The notes under the pieces were generated by a model. That model was not told the origin of the DNA. It worked only from the letters and a program-made list of their open reading frames with translations, and made no database searches. A stretch of DNA of 64,000 nt from Phytophthora colocasiae (taxonomy: Eukaryota; Oomycota; Peronosporomycetes; Peronosporales; Peronosporaceae): contig JAGKQI010000036.1 of assembly GCA_018806915.1 (NCBI GenBank), forward strand, positions 186,001-250,000. The letters run 5' to 3'. A program made the position numbers and the translations under genes. Within the stretch, counting starts at the first letter, position 1. The number at the start of each line of letters is the position of its first letter. Below are positions 9,573 through 21,100 of this stretch, piece after piece.

Positions 9573-11168
9573 TTACTCGTTCAGTCCTTCCTTGATGCCG
9601 GCAACAACCTGCTGGTACTGCGGGAATTGTGGGATATCGCCTGAGTACACGAGGCTGGGCGGGTTCTGCATTGCCTCCTTCACAACTCGTTGAATGTCTG
9701 CAGCCGTAACCTGGTCGATCTTAGCACACACTGATTCAGGTGTTTCACGCTCACCGTAAGTGAGTAGCTGGCGACCAATGTCTTCGTACAGAATCATGCG
9801 GGACTCGAGGTTCATGAGCACAGACGATTTGAGCTGGTTCTTCGCACGAGCAAGCTCAATAGCATCAACCGGTCGGTTAGCGACGCTGAGCATCTGGTTG
9901 CACAACAGTGCCACGAGGTTGCTGGTGTGCGAAGGGAGACAAGCTCCGTAAATACCCAGAAGACCCACGTCCGCGTGAATGGACGAGAATGCAAACGCTG
10001 ACTCAACCCAGTAGAAACGATTCAGAACGCTGGTGTACAGCCGGGAGTACATTCCCTTTCCAGGACCACCAGCAGAGAAACTGTCACCGCCACCAAGCAG
10101 CGTATGCAGCACACAAATGGGCACCAGGTCTTCGTCGTGCCAGCCACCCGTGGGGAACGCCAGCGCCGCGTACGAAAACTCGGATTCCGGGTTCTGGAGC
10201 GGATACAATCCTCCTGTGTAGATCACTGGCTCCAGCGTCTCGGGGCTCGAAGGTGTTGCCATTGGTGTATCCTTGGGAGCCACAGCCACATCCGCAAAGA
10301 ACTTTTCTGCGTACTTCACCAGGCGTGCATGGTCCACACCCGATCCAGCGAGAACCATTTTCTGAGCGACGAAGTGCTCAGCACGGAACTTCTTGACTTT
10401 CTCCACAGTCAGCGCGTCAATCTTGTCCAGCGGGCACTGCAGCGGTCGTCCGAGTGGATTATCAGCACCATAAGCAGCAGCGTGGATGAACTCCTGCAGC
10501 ATGGCGGGCGGGTTCTCCATCAGATCCTCCGTTTGGATGCGCATAATAGCCTTGATCCCCTCCATCTCCTCCGGCACCAGGTCCACATTTAAAATGGCAT
10601 CAGCCAGAAGCTCTAGTCCTTTCTCCACATTGTCGCGCAGCAGATCGATCGTGTAGATGATCTGCTCACGGCCACATGAAGAAGTCGTGAGTGCACCGAT
10701 ATCCTCAATCTCATGTACCAGTTGCGCATGCGAGCGCGACGTGGTGCTCTTAAAGCCGAGATGTTCCAGCAAGTGGCTCACTCCGACGCTTTCGTCGTCC
10801 TCAAAGCGACTACCAGCATCAATGAAGATGCCCAGCGTAGCTGCTTGTCCGTAAGTCTCTTGTGAGATAACGCGCAGACCCGAGGGTAGCACTGAGATCT
10901 CCGTCTGCGGAGGCTTCAGCTGACTGGCAGGTTTAAGCTTTGGCAGATCAGGCAATTCCTGCTCAAGCGACAACTGCGGCTTGGCGCTCTTGGACACTTC
11001 AGGCCTGAGAATGTCCTTGGGGTCCACAGTCTCCGACGGCGTATGTGCCTGCGAGAAGGCGCGAGTTCGAAGCCCAAACGACTGCAGAGGAGCCAGGTGA
11101 GTACTTGAGGACTTGACGCTCAGTTGCGCTACACGCCGCAGCGTCTGGAGGCTCCGTAGCGACACCAT
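9573..11168 (-). CDS. PMPCA: Mitochondrial processing peptidase, alpha subunit
   Basis: A 531-residue M16-family subunit that recognises and presents presequences to the catalytic beta subunit in the mitochondrial matrix (or on complex III in some lineages). The first 45 residues are an Arg/Ser-rich targeting peptide with a likely cut near RTRAFSQA. The glycine-rich substrate loop typical of alpha subunits is clear (GGGDSFSAGGPGKGMYSRLY). Unusually for an alpha subunit, an HLLEH motif is kept where the catalytic beta subunit has HFLEH. The distal Glu of the zinc site seems to be replaced: IMRIQTED stands where beta has ILREMQE. Intronless. It is divergent from the PUS1 gene, with start codons only 26 bp apart. 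Confidence 0.93.
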   Translation of the reverse strand: MVSLRSLQTLRRVAQLSVKSSSTHLAPLQSFGLRTRAFSQAHTPSETVDPKDILRPEVSKSAKPQLSLEQELPDLPKLKPASQLKPPQTEISVLPSGLRVISQETYGQAATLGIFIDAGSRFEDDESVGVSHLLEHLGFKSTTSRSHAQLVHEIEDIGALTTSSCGREQIIYTIDLLRDNVEKGLELLADAILNVDLVPEEMEGIKAIMRIQTEDLMENPPAMLQEFIHAAAYGADNPLGRPLQCPLDKIDALTVEKVKKFRAEHFVAQKMVLAGSGVDHARLVKYAEKFFADVAVAPKDTPMATPSSPETLEPVIYTGGLYPLQNPESEFSYAALAFPTGGWHDEDLVPICVLHTLLGGGDSFSAGGPGKGMYSRLYTSVLNRFYWVESAFAFSSIHADVGLLGIYGACLPSHTSNLVALLCNQMLSVANRPVDAIELARAKNQLKSSVLMNLESRMILYEDIGRQLLTYGERETPESVCAKIDQVTAADIQRVVKEAMQNPPSLVYSGDIPQFPQYQQVVAGIKEGLNE

Positions 11169-11194
11169 CTCTCCACTAATACCTTCCTTACACT
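11169..11194. promoter_or_regulatory. 26-bp start-to-start gap of a divergent gene pair
   Basis: Only 26 bases separate the MPP alpha start codon (11168, minus) from the proposed PUS1 start (11195, plus). Unless PUS1 really starts at the downstream ATG (11306), the two transcripts must overlap at their 5' ends or have almost no leader. If the first PUS1 exon is wrong the gap grows to 137 bp. Confidence 0.5.
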
Positions 11195-12763
11195 ATGGAT
11201 AATCGGTGAGTGCGCCACTTCGACCCCCAGAATTGTGACTTGTGTGGTGGACATCATATTAGGTTTAAAATCGAAACCCTATCATCATCACCAGCCATTC
11301 CTCCAATGGCAGGCAAGCGGAAGAAGACGCACTGGGCTGTGCGCCGCAAGAACAAGCAGGCGCGACGTGAAGGCGATGACGAACAGGAGGACAAGGAGCC
11401 TCGTCCTGATAAGCGCGCTGACCGGTCTGATTCCATTCACCCAGGGTCTTATGCGGCCAAACGAGTGAAGTCTGAGACTCCTGCAGATGCTGCTGTACCT
11501 CTGCCGACTAAACGCCGCTACGGCCTGTGGGTGGCCTTCTGCGGGAAGAATTACAGTGGAATGCAGATGAACGAAGGTGTCAAGACCATTGAGGCGGAGC
11601 TGGAGCGTGCGTTGTTTGAGGCTGGTGGAATCGCAGAGAGTAATTACGGATTCCTGCAGAAAATTGGCTGGAGTCGCGCCGCCCGAACGGACAAGGGCGT
11701 CCATGCTGCTGGCCAGTTGCTTACAGCTAAGTTACACGTGGGTGATGACATTCCAGCTTTTGTGGCCAAGGTAAATGCGGCGTTACCGGACGATATTCGT
11801 GTGATGCACATGGTCACAGTTACCAAGAACTTCAATGCCAAAATGACGTGCGACCAACGCACCTACGAGTACTTGGCGCCAACTTTCATTTTCGGTAAGA
11901 GATCACGCTCTGTCTCTTCAAAGGATGAGGAACAGAAGGGAGAAACGGCCTCTCAGTGGCCATCCGACCTGCGTGACTCGGAAGAAGGTTTTAACGACAA
12001 TGTGGTGATTGATACCACGACTCTGGAAGCGCATAAAGCCTTCCGACTGAGTGAGGAGACGTTAGAGCAGCTTAACAACACGTTGAAACTGTACGTTGGT
12101 ACACACAACTTCCACAACTTCACGTCCAAGATGGAGCCTACGAACCCTCAGGCCATGCGCTTCATCATCTCGTTCGAGGCTGACCGTCCTTTCGTGCAAC
12201 ATGACATGGAGTGGGTGCGTCTACGTGTTGTTGGGCAGAGTTTCTTGCTGCATCACATCCGCAAGATGATTGGCGCTGCTGTGGAAATCGTGTCGGGTGT
12301 TACTGACGCCTCCACCATTGAACGAGCCATGGAACTGACCAAGATGGACCTGCCCAAGGCCCCAAGCGTCGGTCTGTACCTGGCGCAGGCTCATTTCGAA
12401 GTGTACAACATGAAGATGGAGGACTCAATCCAGACGTCTCACCCACCTCTTGATCTAAAGGATCCTGCCGTTGCTGCCGCAGTGGAGCAGTTCAAGCGTG
12501 ACTTCATCTTTGATCACATCATGAAGCACGAAGAATGTACCCGCACATACGCGAAATGGCTGCGTACGATGGAAGTGCTGCCCTTCGACTACGTTGCGAA
12601 ACCCTATTTGGAGTGGAAAAAGGAAAAGGAAGAGGAAGCTTTACGTACGGATCGTGCTGGTAGACGAGAGTTAGCAAAGGCTGCGCGTGCAGCAGTTGCA
12701 ACTCAACCTGTCGGTAGTAACACAGTGCTGAAAAAGGAGGAGACAGTGGCGACATCCAATTGA
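11195..12763 (+). CDS. PUS1: tRNA pseudouridine synthase, PUS1/TruA family
   Basis: Converts uridine to pseudouridine in tRNA. Proposed exons 11195-11205 and 11263-12763 (57-bp intron, GTGAGT donor, ATTAG acceptor, phase 2) give 503 residues starting MDNR. A downstream ATG at 11306 (MAGKRKKTHW) is an alternative start. The N-terminus is a Lys/Arg-rich nuclear-type signal. The catalytic motif RTDKGVHAAGQ, with its Asp, lies near residue 150. The C-terminal half has the LLHHIRKMIG motif of TruA-type synthases. The long charged insert between the catalytic and C-terminal subdomains (KRSRSVSSKDEEQKGE) and the Lys/Glu-rich tail match eukaryotic Pus1. Confidence in function is high; confidence in the first exon is moderate. 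Confidence 0.9.
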
Positions 12764-13060
12764 AAAGTCTTCGATGAACTTACTGTACCTTCATGAATAG
12801 ACCACGGGTTTCTGTTTACCAGTTCGACGTCCACAAGGTGCGAAGAATCTTGATGTGCATCAACACAACGGTTGTATTTTCCAAACCATCGACATATTTT
12901 TAGGGGGTGAATAACTGCTGTGCAATGTTTGGAGGTTGGTCTTCGCTTTTCCAAGCTTCGTGTGAGGTACCCTGGTAGCGTCCTCTCTCATTTGAATCGC
13001 ACCTTCGTTTGCTGTCTGGTGTCGACTGTCATCCGGTCGAAACTCGATCAGTAAATCGTC
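12764..13060. other. Intergenic region with candidate initiator
   Basis: About 300 bases between PUS1 and the Kv channel gene. TCTCTCATTTGAATCG at about 12983-12998, some 65-75 bases upstream of the Kv start, resembles the pyrimidine-rich TCATT initiator of oomycete promoters. This is a weak match. Confidence 0.3.
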
Positions 13061-15071
13061 ATGCGGGACTCTACAGGTTCAATGGAGCTCACCGAGACAG
13101 CACTCAAACTCTCCAAAGTGATTGAGCGCGAAGCTAAACGTCGATCGGCACTGCACACCACGAGGCTTTTCAATGTTCAAAGCCATTTCCCGTCGTTTAC
13201 GCGGCCAAAGGCGTTCAATCAAAGTCAAAGGAGTCAAAGAAGCCAGAGAAGTCACAGAAGTATACGCAGTCGACGGTCGTTGTCTGTGACTCCAATGCCA
13301 GAGGAAGACACTATCGTTACGACAGTAGAGAGAAGCAATTCCCAGACACCAACCCCCGAATCTGCTAAAAGAACCCAAACACGACAAGGATCCAAGAAGC
13401 TCTCGGAATCGCAGGCAGAAAGCGCCAATGAACCTGTGGGTTGTATGCACAAGCTCTGGTTATTTTTTGAAGACCCCCAGTCGTCCACCCCAGCTTATTA
13501 TTTTTCCCTGGGCATTTATGGATTTATTATCCTTTCAACATTTGTCTTCGTCGCTGAAACCGAGTCAGCGTTCGACCCGTATATGACAGTCCTTACAACG
13601 ATGGAGGCAATTTGTGCTGGTGTCTTCTCGTTTGAGCTTATTGGGCGATTCCTAGTCTGTCCAAGCAAATTCATCTTCCTCCGAGGTGCGTACAACAGTA
13701 TGTTGACTAAGTACTTGAGTTTAAACTAAAAGAATCCTTCAACCACTTGTAGATTACTCCAATTGGGTCGACTTCGCAGCAGTCTTCCCCTTCTACATGG
13801 AGTCACTTTTAGCTGTGGACAATGCTGGTTCTTTCGGTGCAATTCGAATTGTTCGTCTCACTCGAGTAGCGCGAGTTTTGAAAATGTCACGGTATTCGTC
13901 AGCGATTCAAGTTTTCACGCAGGCTATCTCCATCAGCATCAAGCCGTTGACCATGCTGATCTTCCTCATGTCGATCGCCATGATCATCTTCTCTTCGGCT
14001 ATTTATTTTGCAGAATATACTCCTGATGGCTGTCGTGCGGATGGTTGGATGGGCAAATGCGATGTCGATTCCTCAGGTGATGTCGTCACGACAGAAGTAT
14101 CGTATTCTGTATCTGCCGCTGCAGCCGTGGCGTCTGTATCTACAAGCGACTCCTGTGTTTGTGTGGATCCGAACCCGTATCAAGGCATTGCCACGTCGTT
14201 CTGGTGGTGTATCGTCACCATGTCCACTGTGGGCTATGGAGATATGACGCCTGTAACGTGGCTCGGTAAGGTTGTGGGCTGCAGCACTGTTCTCACTGGA
14301 ATGCTCGTGCTCGCATTACCAATCACAGTCATCGGTACCAACTTCCAGAAGGTGATGAAGTCCGTCATGCATGAAACAATGAGGAGCAACGTGGATTATC
14401 TCAAAGGCAAGCGGATGATCTGTCGTAACGAGATTGAAGCCATATTGGAGCGCTTTCACGCTGTTACCGAAGGGATCCATCTTGATATCGACGATGTGAT
14501 CAACGTTTACGATACTGACAACAGCGGGATGCTCGAGGATGATGAACTGGCGAAATTCCGAAATGACCTGGAAGTTCTACAGAATCGTGCCTTCATGAAC
14601 CAGTTAGTTGTTCCTGGTGTTGGTCTCCATCAACATCGTCGTAATTCTCTAGGCCGTCATCGATCGGGTGCTATCACTGCTCTCCCATCTTCGACGGAAT
14701 TGCTCCTCCAAAGCAAAGTTTCTTCTCGCACTGACAGTTTTGGGCATCGTCAGTCTACAGCACCACGGTTACCAACTATGTCTAGTACCGTTGGCTCTGA
14801 GCAGAAAGCAGCCGATCCAAATGCAGTTGAAGGCTCATCGACTCCGAATGGTCCTAGTGCAGATGCAGTAGGCCTGAGCGGCCCAACACTTGCTGCATCC
14901 AGCAGTTCTCACCTAATTATGCCTGATAACGAGCTTCTTCTTCGACTGCTGGACATGCAAGAGACATTCCAAGAACGACTTGTAGAAACTGAGCAACGAC
15001 TGGAAGCAAAGATGAACAACCTGACCAAGATCCTAATGCGACTCGAAGGGATGATGGAGCTAGACGATTAG
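13061..15071 (+). CDS. Voltage-gated potassium channel with C-terminal EF-hand
   Basis: Exons 13061-13685 and 13753-15071 (67-bp intron) give 647 residues. The basic, Ser-rich N-terminus has a QSQRSQRSQRSHRS repeat. Six TM segments follow: S1 begins near residue 145, and S4 carries regularly spaced arginines (RIVRLTRVARVLK). The pore has the potassium filter TVGYGD near residue 367. S6 is followed by a cytosolic region with one clear EF-hand loop (DTDNSGMLEDDE), suggesting direct calcium control, and a C-terminal coiled coil. A roughly 45-residue Ser/Ala/Val-rich insert with Cys residues sits between S5 and the pore helix. The first exon ends just before S3. It is convergent with the four-unit channel gene, with about 75 bp between stops. 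Confidence 0.9.
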
Positions 15072-15147
15072 AAGAAGAGGATCAACCATAAACTATTTAG
15101 AAATCAATTTCAATGAACGGATCAAAATTGGAATAGTACTAGTCTTT

Positions 15148-18100
15148 CTACTGAACTGCATTCCCCATGTTCCCCTTTGGAACTAGCATTTCCATGAACA
15201 ATGCAAAGGTTTCCTCCCACACATTCATATTTTCCTTTGACACACCGTGTAGTGCTTTCCTCAGTTGTTGACTCTCGCGCCTCAATTTCACATCATCGTT
15301 CAGAACTTCATTTGTACTGCTGTCATCTTCGTCCTCGCTATCGTCACTACTATCGTTGGAATCGCTGTCGTTGCTGTCTGAGTTCTCTTCATCACTTGAG
15401 TCGCTCCTAGCGAACCAATCCGCCACAACTTCCGCGGTCGTTTTCTTCTCACGAACAGAAAGTTGTGCAGTAGCCAACACTAGACTGAAGTAGGGATCCG
15501 CATGTAATACCTGAAGTAACTGGTCCGAATTCAACACGAACAGATCGCAGGCACGGATGCTCGTCACTGTCATGAGACTCACTGCATGGCCTAGAAGCCC
15601 AATTTCGCCAAAATAGTCCCCACCTCGATATCTGCTAGCTGGATACATCTCCGAATTGGAAATACTCTTCGACAAAAGGTACCCTCGAACTACAAAGTAC
15701 ATAGCCTTGCATACACTTCCTTCCACGATAACATTCTCTCCTCGAGGGTAACCTTCAAACCGCAGACACTTGGCTATCGAGTAGGTAAGATTATCCAGAT
15801 GAAATCGTGCACCGTAATTTGAAGTTTCAGGTTTTCCTACTCCTGTTGGGCTTGTATCTTTACTTTGAAACTGGAACTCATTTAGCCCCACGTCCTTGAG
15901 ACCATCACGCATCAACGGTCGGAATACTTGGTACACAAACAAACCAAGGGGCTGTTTCGCAATGGCCATGATTCCCTCAGTACGTACACTAGCCGGAAGA
16001 TCTTCAAAAATGAGCTTATAGTCAACGCCAGCATGAGAAGACCACCACGACGTGAGGAAATTGTCAGCTCTTCGCTTTAACGCTGCGCTGACTTTCCACC
16101 GAGTGAGAGAGCGCTCTACAATGAGGTGGTTCTTTCGAAATTGCACCTCATTATCAATGTACAACAGGAAGACGTTGGCCATTTCAGCGATCATCAGAGC
16201 CATCACGAGTTGACCTATGAACGAAATGACAAGTGCAAACGCAAAGTTAATTTGCGACGCTGGTACAAACGTTCTGCTCTTTTTGACAAATGCAGTAACA
16301 GCAAACGCCAATCCACGAAACAGTCGAAGCATCAAAAGCTCTGGAGAAGGATCATCCGAGTCGAGAACCGATGACGGTAACCAGTTTTGCCATTCTGTAC
16401 CAAATCCGTCGTAGATTGACACTGCGAAATACGTACAAGAAGTCCAAAACATTGCCAGCAAGTACAAAAGCCAAAGAGTTTGTGCGCGATTGACTTCGTA
16501 AGAAACGCTGCGTCGAGTGATTTCGTTCCGGTAGTACACGAGGTTTGCAACTTTTAGGCAGCGGTTTAAACGTAGCCATTTACAGAGCAATAAACGACTT
16601 GATCCGCTTGAAAAACTCGTAGCAAAATGGTCCAGTGGAAATGTAGCTGCAAGATCAAGAGCAAGTCGTTCACGTTTATATCCTACTAATTGGTCTTGTT
16701 CATACAATTCCATTGCTGCTTGGTTTTTGTGGATATGAAACTGAAACCAAATATCCACCCAGAAAACCACTTCACACAAAGCTTCAAATGTCCGAAGGCT
16801 CACTGGGATAATATTCCACCGGTCGAGAGAGTCGTAAGTCAGACGATAAGGTACCATCACAGCTACGTACACTGTGCAGGTCGATACCAATCTCATCCAC
16901 TGAAGATAGAATGGACCCTGAATCTCCGATCCATATGCTAACTGAGTCCCAATTGTCTTGAGATAATTTATCGTAGGAATGATCCAACGCACAACCAGCT
17001 TCGCTGCTTGAAGTTTCCGCCACTGCTGAATTATCCACAACTTTATCCGTCGAGAGGCGTCTTTAGAAGTATTCGTACCTCTCTTTTGACTGAGAAGCTG
17101 TTGTTCGATACTCTCCGCCCTGGAATTAAAAAGATCCATGCGTGAACTTGAGCGTCTCAATCCACGACGACGTCCTCCACCTCCAGTATCAGGAGCTTGA
17201 GCTTCATAGGCAAGACGTTGGAGTCTTTGTTGTTGCTGTTGGATCTTGACAATACGGAGAACCTTCTGCTGCCAATCTGGATATCGTACAAACACCAACT
17301 CGAGTGAGTGACGCGAGAGTTTGTATAGAATACAAGACGTATTCGCCTTCACGAAGGCGTTGCGTGGCGTATTGGTGAACAAAGCAGCTTCCCCGAAGTA
17401 ACTTCCAGCCGTGATCTCGTTCACTTTACGTAATCCACTTAAGCTCACACGTGCACCCGAAGCCGAACTAGGGAAGACACTCGGTTCAGCGGGACTTGTA
17501 GGGGACGAAGGGGATACCATTGGGATGTAGATATCGAGAACCCCAGTGTAAATGAAGAACATTTCACTACCTTCCTCCCCGAAATGGCAGATAAATTCAT
17601 CCTTGACGTACAAAACTTGAGTGAAAAGTGATACAAGCATCCGCGTGACGGAATCTTCCATCCCCGCGAGAAATGCCACCTTCACAATCATCGGCTGCAA
17701 CTGGAACATCCGCATATCCACAACAAGAGAAGGAGGCAATACACGCTCCAGTACGTGTTCTTGTGTGATGGAATGGAAACGTTTGAAGAAAAAATACTTT
17801 TTGAACTTCTCTTCAACACTTGGAGGGAGGTCAAAGTGCCGTAAAAGCTGTCGTAACGAGCTCAACTTGGCGACAAAGTGGCGATTTTCAGAGTCCTGCA
17901 GCTCAATTACATCGGAAATGTGGCCAACCACATAGGCGAAGAGGAAGAAACCCGTCGTCATCGTGATGACACTGAAAAAACATTCTCCTACTGTTTTAGG
18001 TAATTCTCCTTGACTCGAATTGGACATGAGTCCATACGACCAGAAAATGGATGCCAGGTATTGAAGGCCTCGTGCAGCGGTCTCTAATGAAGCATAGGGA

Positions 18101-21100
18101 CCCCATAATGAAGCTCCAAAAGATGGTGTAGAAGTATCACTAGAGCCACTAAGAACAATATGAACCCCCGACTTGTGAGCTGCAAAGTCAAACCAGACGC
18201 AGCCAAACAAATGCGAGGCCAGAAACGAATAGTACACGAGTTTAAGCAGTCGAAGTTCCGTCATGAGTTTCACGTACTTGGTCTCCAGTGTGTGGAACTG
18301 ACTGGAAGCTTTGAAATATCTCAATAATTTGTTCAAATTCAGAACTTCCAAGCGCCTTGAAGGAAGCGACCAGTTCACAATAAACAGCGGGACTAGAGCT
18401 GCCATATCAATGGCAAAACGTACTGAACGCAAGTAGCGACGCTGAATAACCACGAGATCCATCACTTTATTGCCATATTCGTAAAATCCCAATCGTAAGT
18501 GAAGATAAGCGTCAAGAACGAATAAAAGTTCAAGAGTAATAGTCACAGCATCTGAAAATCCACGATCAGCTGGTGTTTCACTCGCCCCAAAGCAGATATA
18601 AAACATCACTAAGGTGCATTGCACAGTTGAAGCCATAAGCATAAGAGCTTCCCACACACCCACAAATGGCCAGTCGGGGTCAATTGCAGTGCCACGTTGC
18701 CACCATTCGAGGTTCTTCGCTAATAACTCCACCAAGCCTGTCAACTGTTTGCGACGTAAATTACGTCTCATTGTCGGGTTATTTAACCCAACTGTTCCAA
18801 GAGCAACTCGCGGTTTCAATGATCGTAAATCTGCAGATCTTGTCACTCTTGAATCGTGAAGTCGCTGCTCCATTTTACGTAAAAGGTCAGGAAGGGATGG
18901 TAAAATACCCTGCATCGCTTTCAAATGATCGCGAGAAATGTACACGACGATGCACCCGCTCACAGCAGTCACTCGCTCTTCATACCCAATCCCAGGAGCC
19001 AAACCGATCCCAGATCGACGTCTACCTTCACGTTTATCTCGCCCTATTGAAACTGGAAGTGCTGCTGTCCCGAAAAAACCGCCGAGCGGGACGTGTCGAG
19101 GTATTTCTCCGTTGAGCATAATTTCTACTTTCCCTTCCAGTAAGAAGAACATTCCCGCAGCATAATCTCCTCGTCGATAGATAATTTCTCCTTGTCCATA
19201 GAGAACGAACTTGATATTATCCAAGAAAATCTCCTCCACTTGATCCTGTACGGTTGGCGCGGCAGTTTCCGACTCGAACAGTGTTTCACCTTCAGCTTCT
19301 CCTTTTGAAGTGGTCGAACAGAGAATTTCCAGTGAATCCATCGCTGGGGTGCAAATACTATGTACGACATCGCGTTTAATAGCACCAGGAAGATCTTCCA
19401 GCAACTCGTCGATGATGGCACCGCGATGGGCAGACCACCAAAAATCCAAAAAGGAATTAACCCGTAAGTGAATCGAAAGTGGAGCATTTTGTCGCTTTAA
19501 GAAGCGCTGGAAACGAGAACGAGCGGCGAAAAACTCCTTTTCCTCGAGAGCAGACGCGGTGAATCCTTTCTGGACGTGATCTACGACAATTGCCGTAATG
19601 AAAAAGCCACTCAGCATAAAAACCAAAGCAGCGCCGTACTCCGCGTCACTTGCCGGCTCGATCATGCGTCCAACCGCTGCCAAGACATTTGCAGCGTAAT
19701 ATAACGATCGAAAGTACTGTTCAGCTCGAATTTCCTGAACGTGAGTGCTGTCGGAAGGGTAAATATCCCCGGAAATTGTCAGAAAATGTGTGCTGTTCAG
19801 CCGCTGTAGATACACGTCTTCAGACGGAAGCCATTGGTTTTCACCCGTGCTGTACCCTTCGAGATAGGTTGTGCTGAAGTAAAGGCACGCTACAATATGG
19901 TACAGCATTAGGAATAAAATAGCAAGTAGTAGCAGTTTATGTTTGCTACTCAGTCGGAAATATGCCTCAACCTCGTGAACTAAGCCAGGCATTCGATAGC
20001 AGCCACAGATCAGTCTTGGCAAACGTAAGGCCATGTGTGTGAACTGCATTGGGGCAAATATCCAGTACGGCCAAGCACACAAGAGATCCACGAAAAACCT
20101 CCCACTTGACAAATAACGCTCAGCACTCCGTGTCGGCTCCACGATTTTCTCGGAATTTACTGAAAATGACAAATGGAGATTCACGTAGATATCGATCCAA
20201 AGGATAAAATCTGCCAAAACGTTCATCAAAATGACATGCCAACTGGTCCAAAGTCCGTCCAAAGCTGAAAACGAAAGCAATAAGGGGATAACCACCCAAT
20301 TGTAGCAGTTCACAGTAGTTACCATCGCAATCCACACCATTCTCCAGTTTGATTCGGCATCGAGGCCATTTTCCATAAGGACACGATGCCACCAACGCTT
20401 CCGATAGGTTGATGGTGTTGAAAGGTGGGCAAATTGATCGTAGTATCCCTGGATAGCGTCAGCTGGCCTGACAGCGTTATCGTGAAAGAAATTATCTCGT
20501 AACATGGTTAGTCGGTTGATTCCTGTTGCTAGGAATGACGATCGTCGTCTGGATGCGCTTTGAGGGACAACTGGAAAGATTTTCACCAATGTTGGACGTG
20601 ACGAAAGCTTCGGTTGTTTTCGTGAAGAGAGGATATTATCGCTTCGAAAACTGTCCCGTTGAGCGCACTGTAGCACTGGCACTGGTATTGGCAACGAGTG
20701 TCGAGGGGCTTTTACAGTTACAACGCTTTTCACTTCGACTGGGGGGGATCGAATTGCGATTTTTTCCTCCAAATTGGGTTTCTGGGATGGAGTAGAAGCT
20801 TCAACTGGTATTACAGAATCGTTTTGCGCTGACGGATCGTTCATCACTTTCCGGTTGCTACCTTTCCTCGCTAATGCTCGTGCATGCAGTCGCTGCTTGA
20901 GTCGAACGAGCTGTATTAGCGATAGAGTCGGATTCTTCTTCTCCTCCGTTTCTGAAGAAGTGCTGTCCCCAATTTCGTTTCTATCAGATATCGTCTCCAC
21001 GGCTGTCGGTGGGATCATGGTGCTCTGTTGAAGCATTTCAGCAACGGTCCGCTTAATCACTTGAGCGTATTGTGGATACCCCTCCAGCAGTTTGTCAGCG

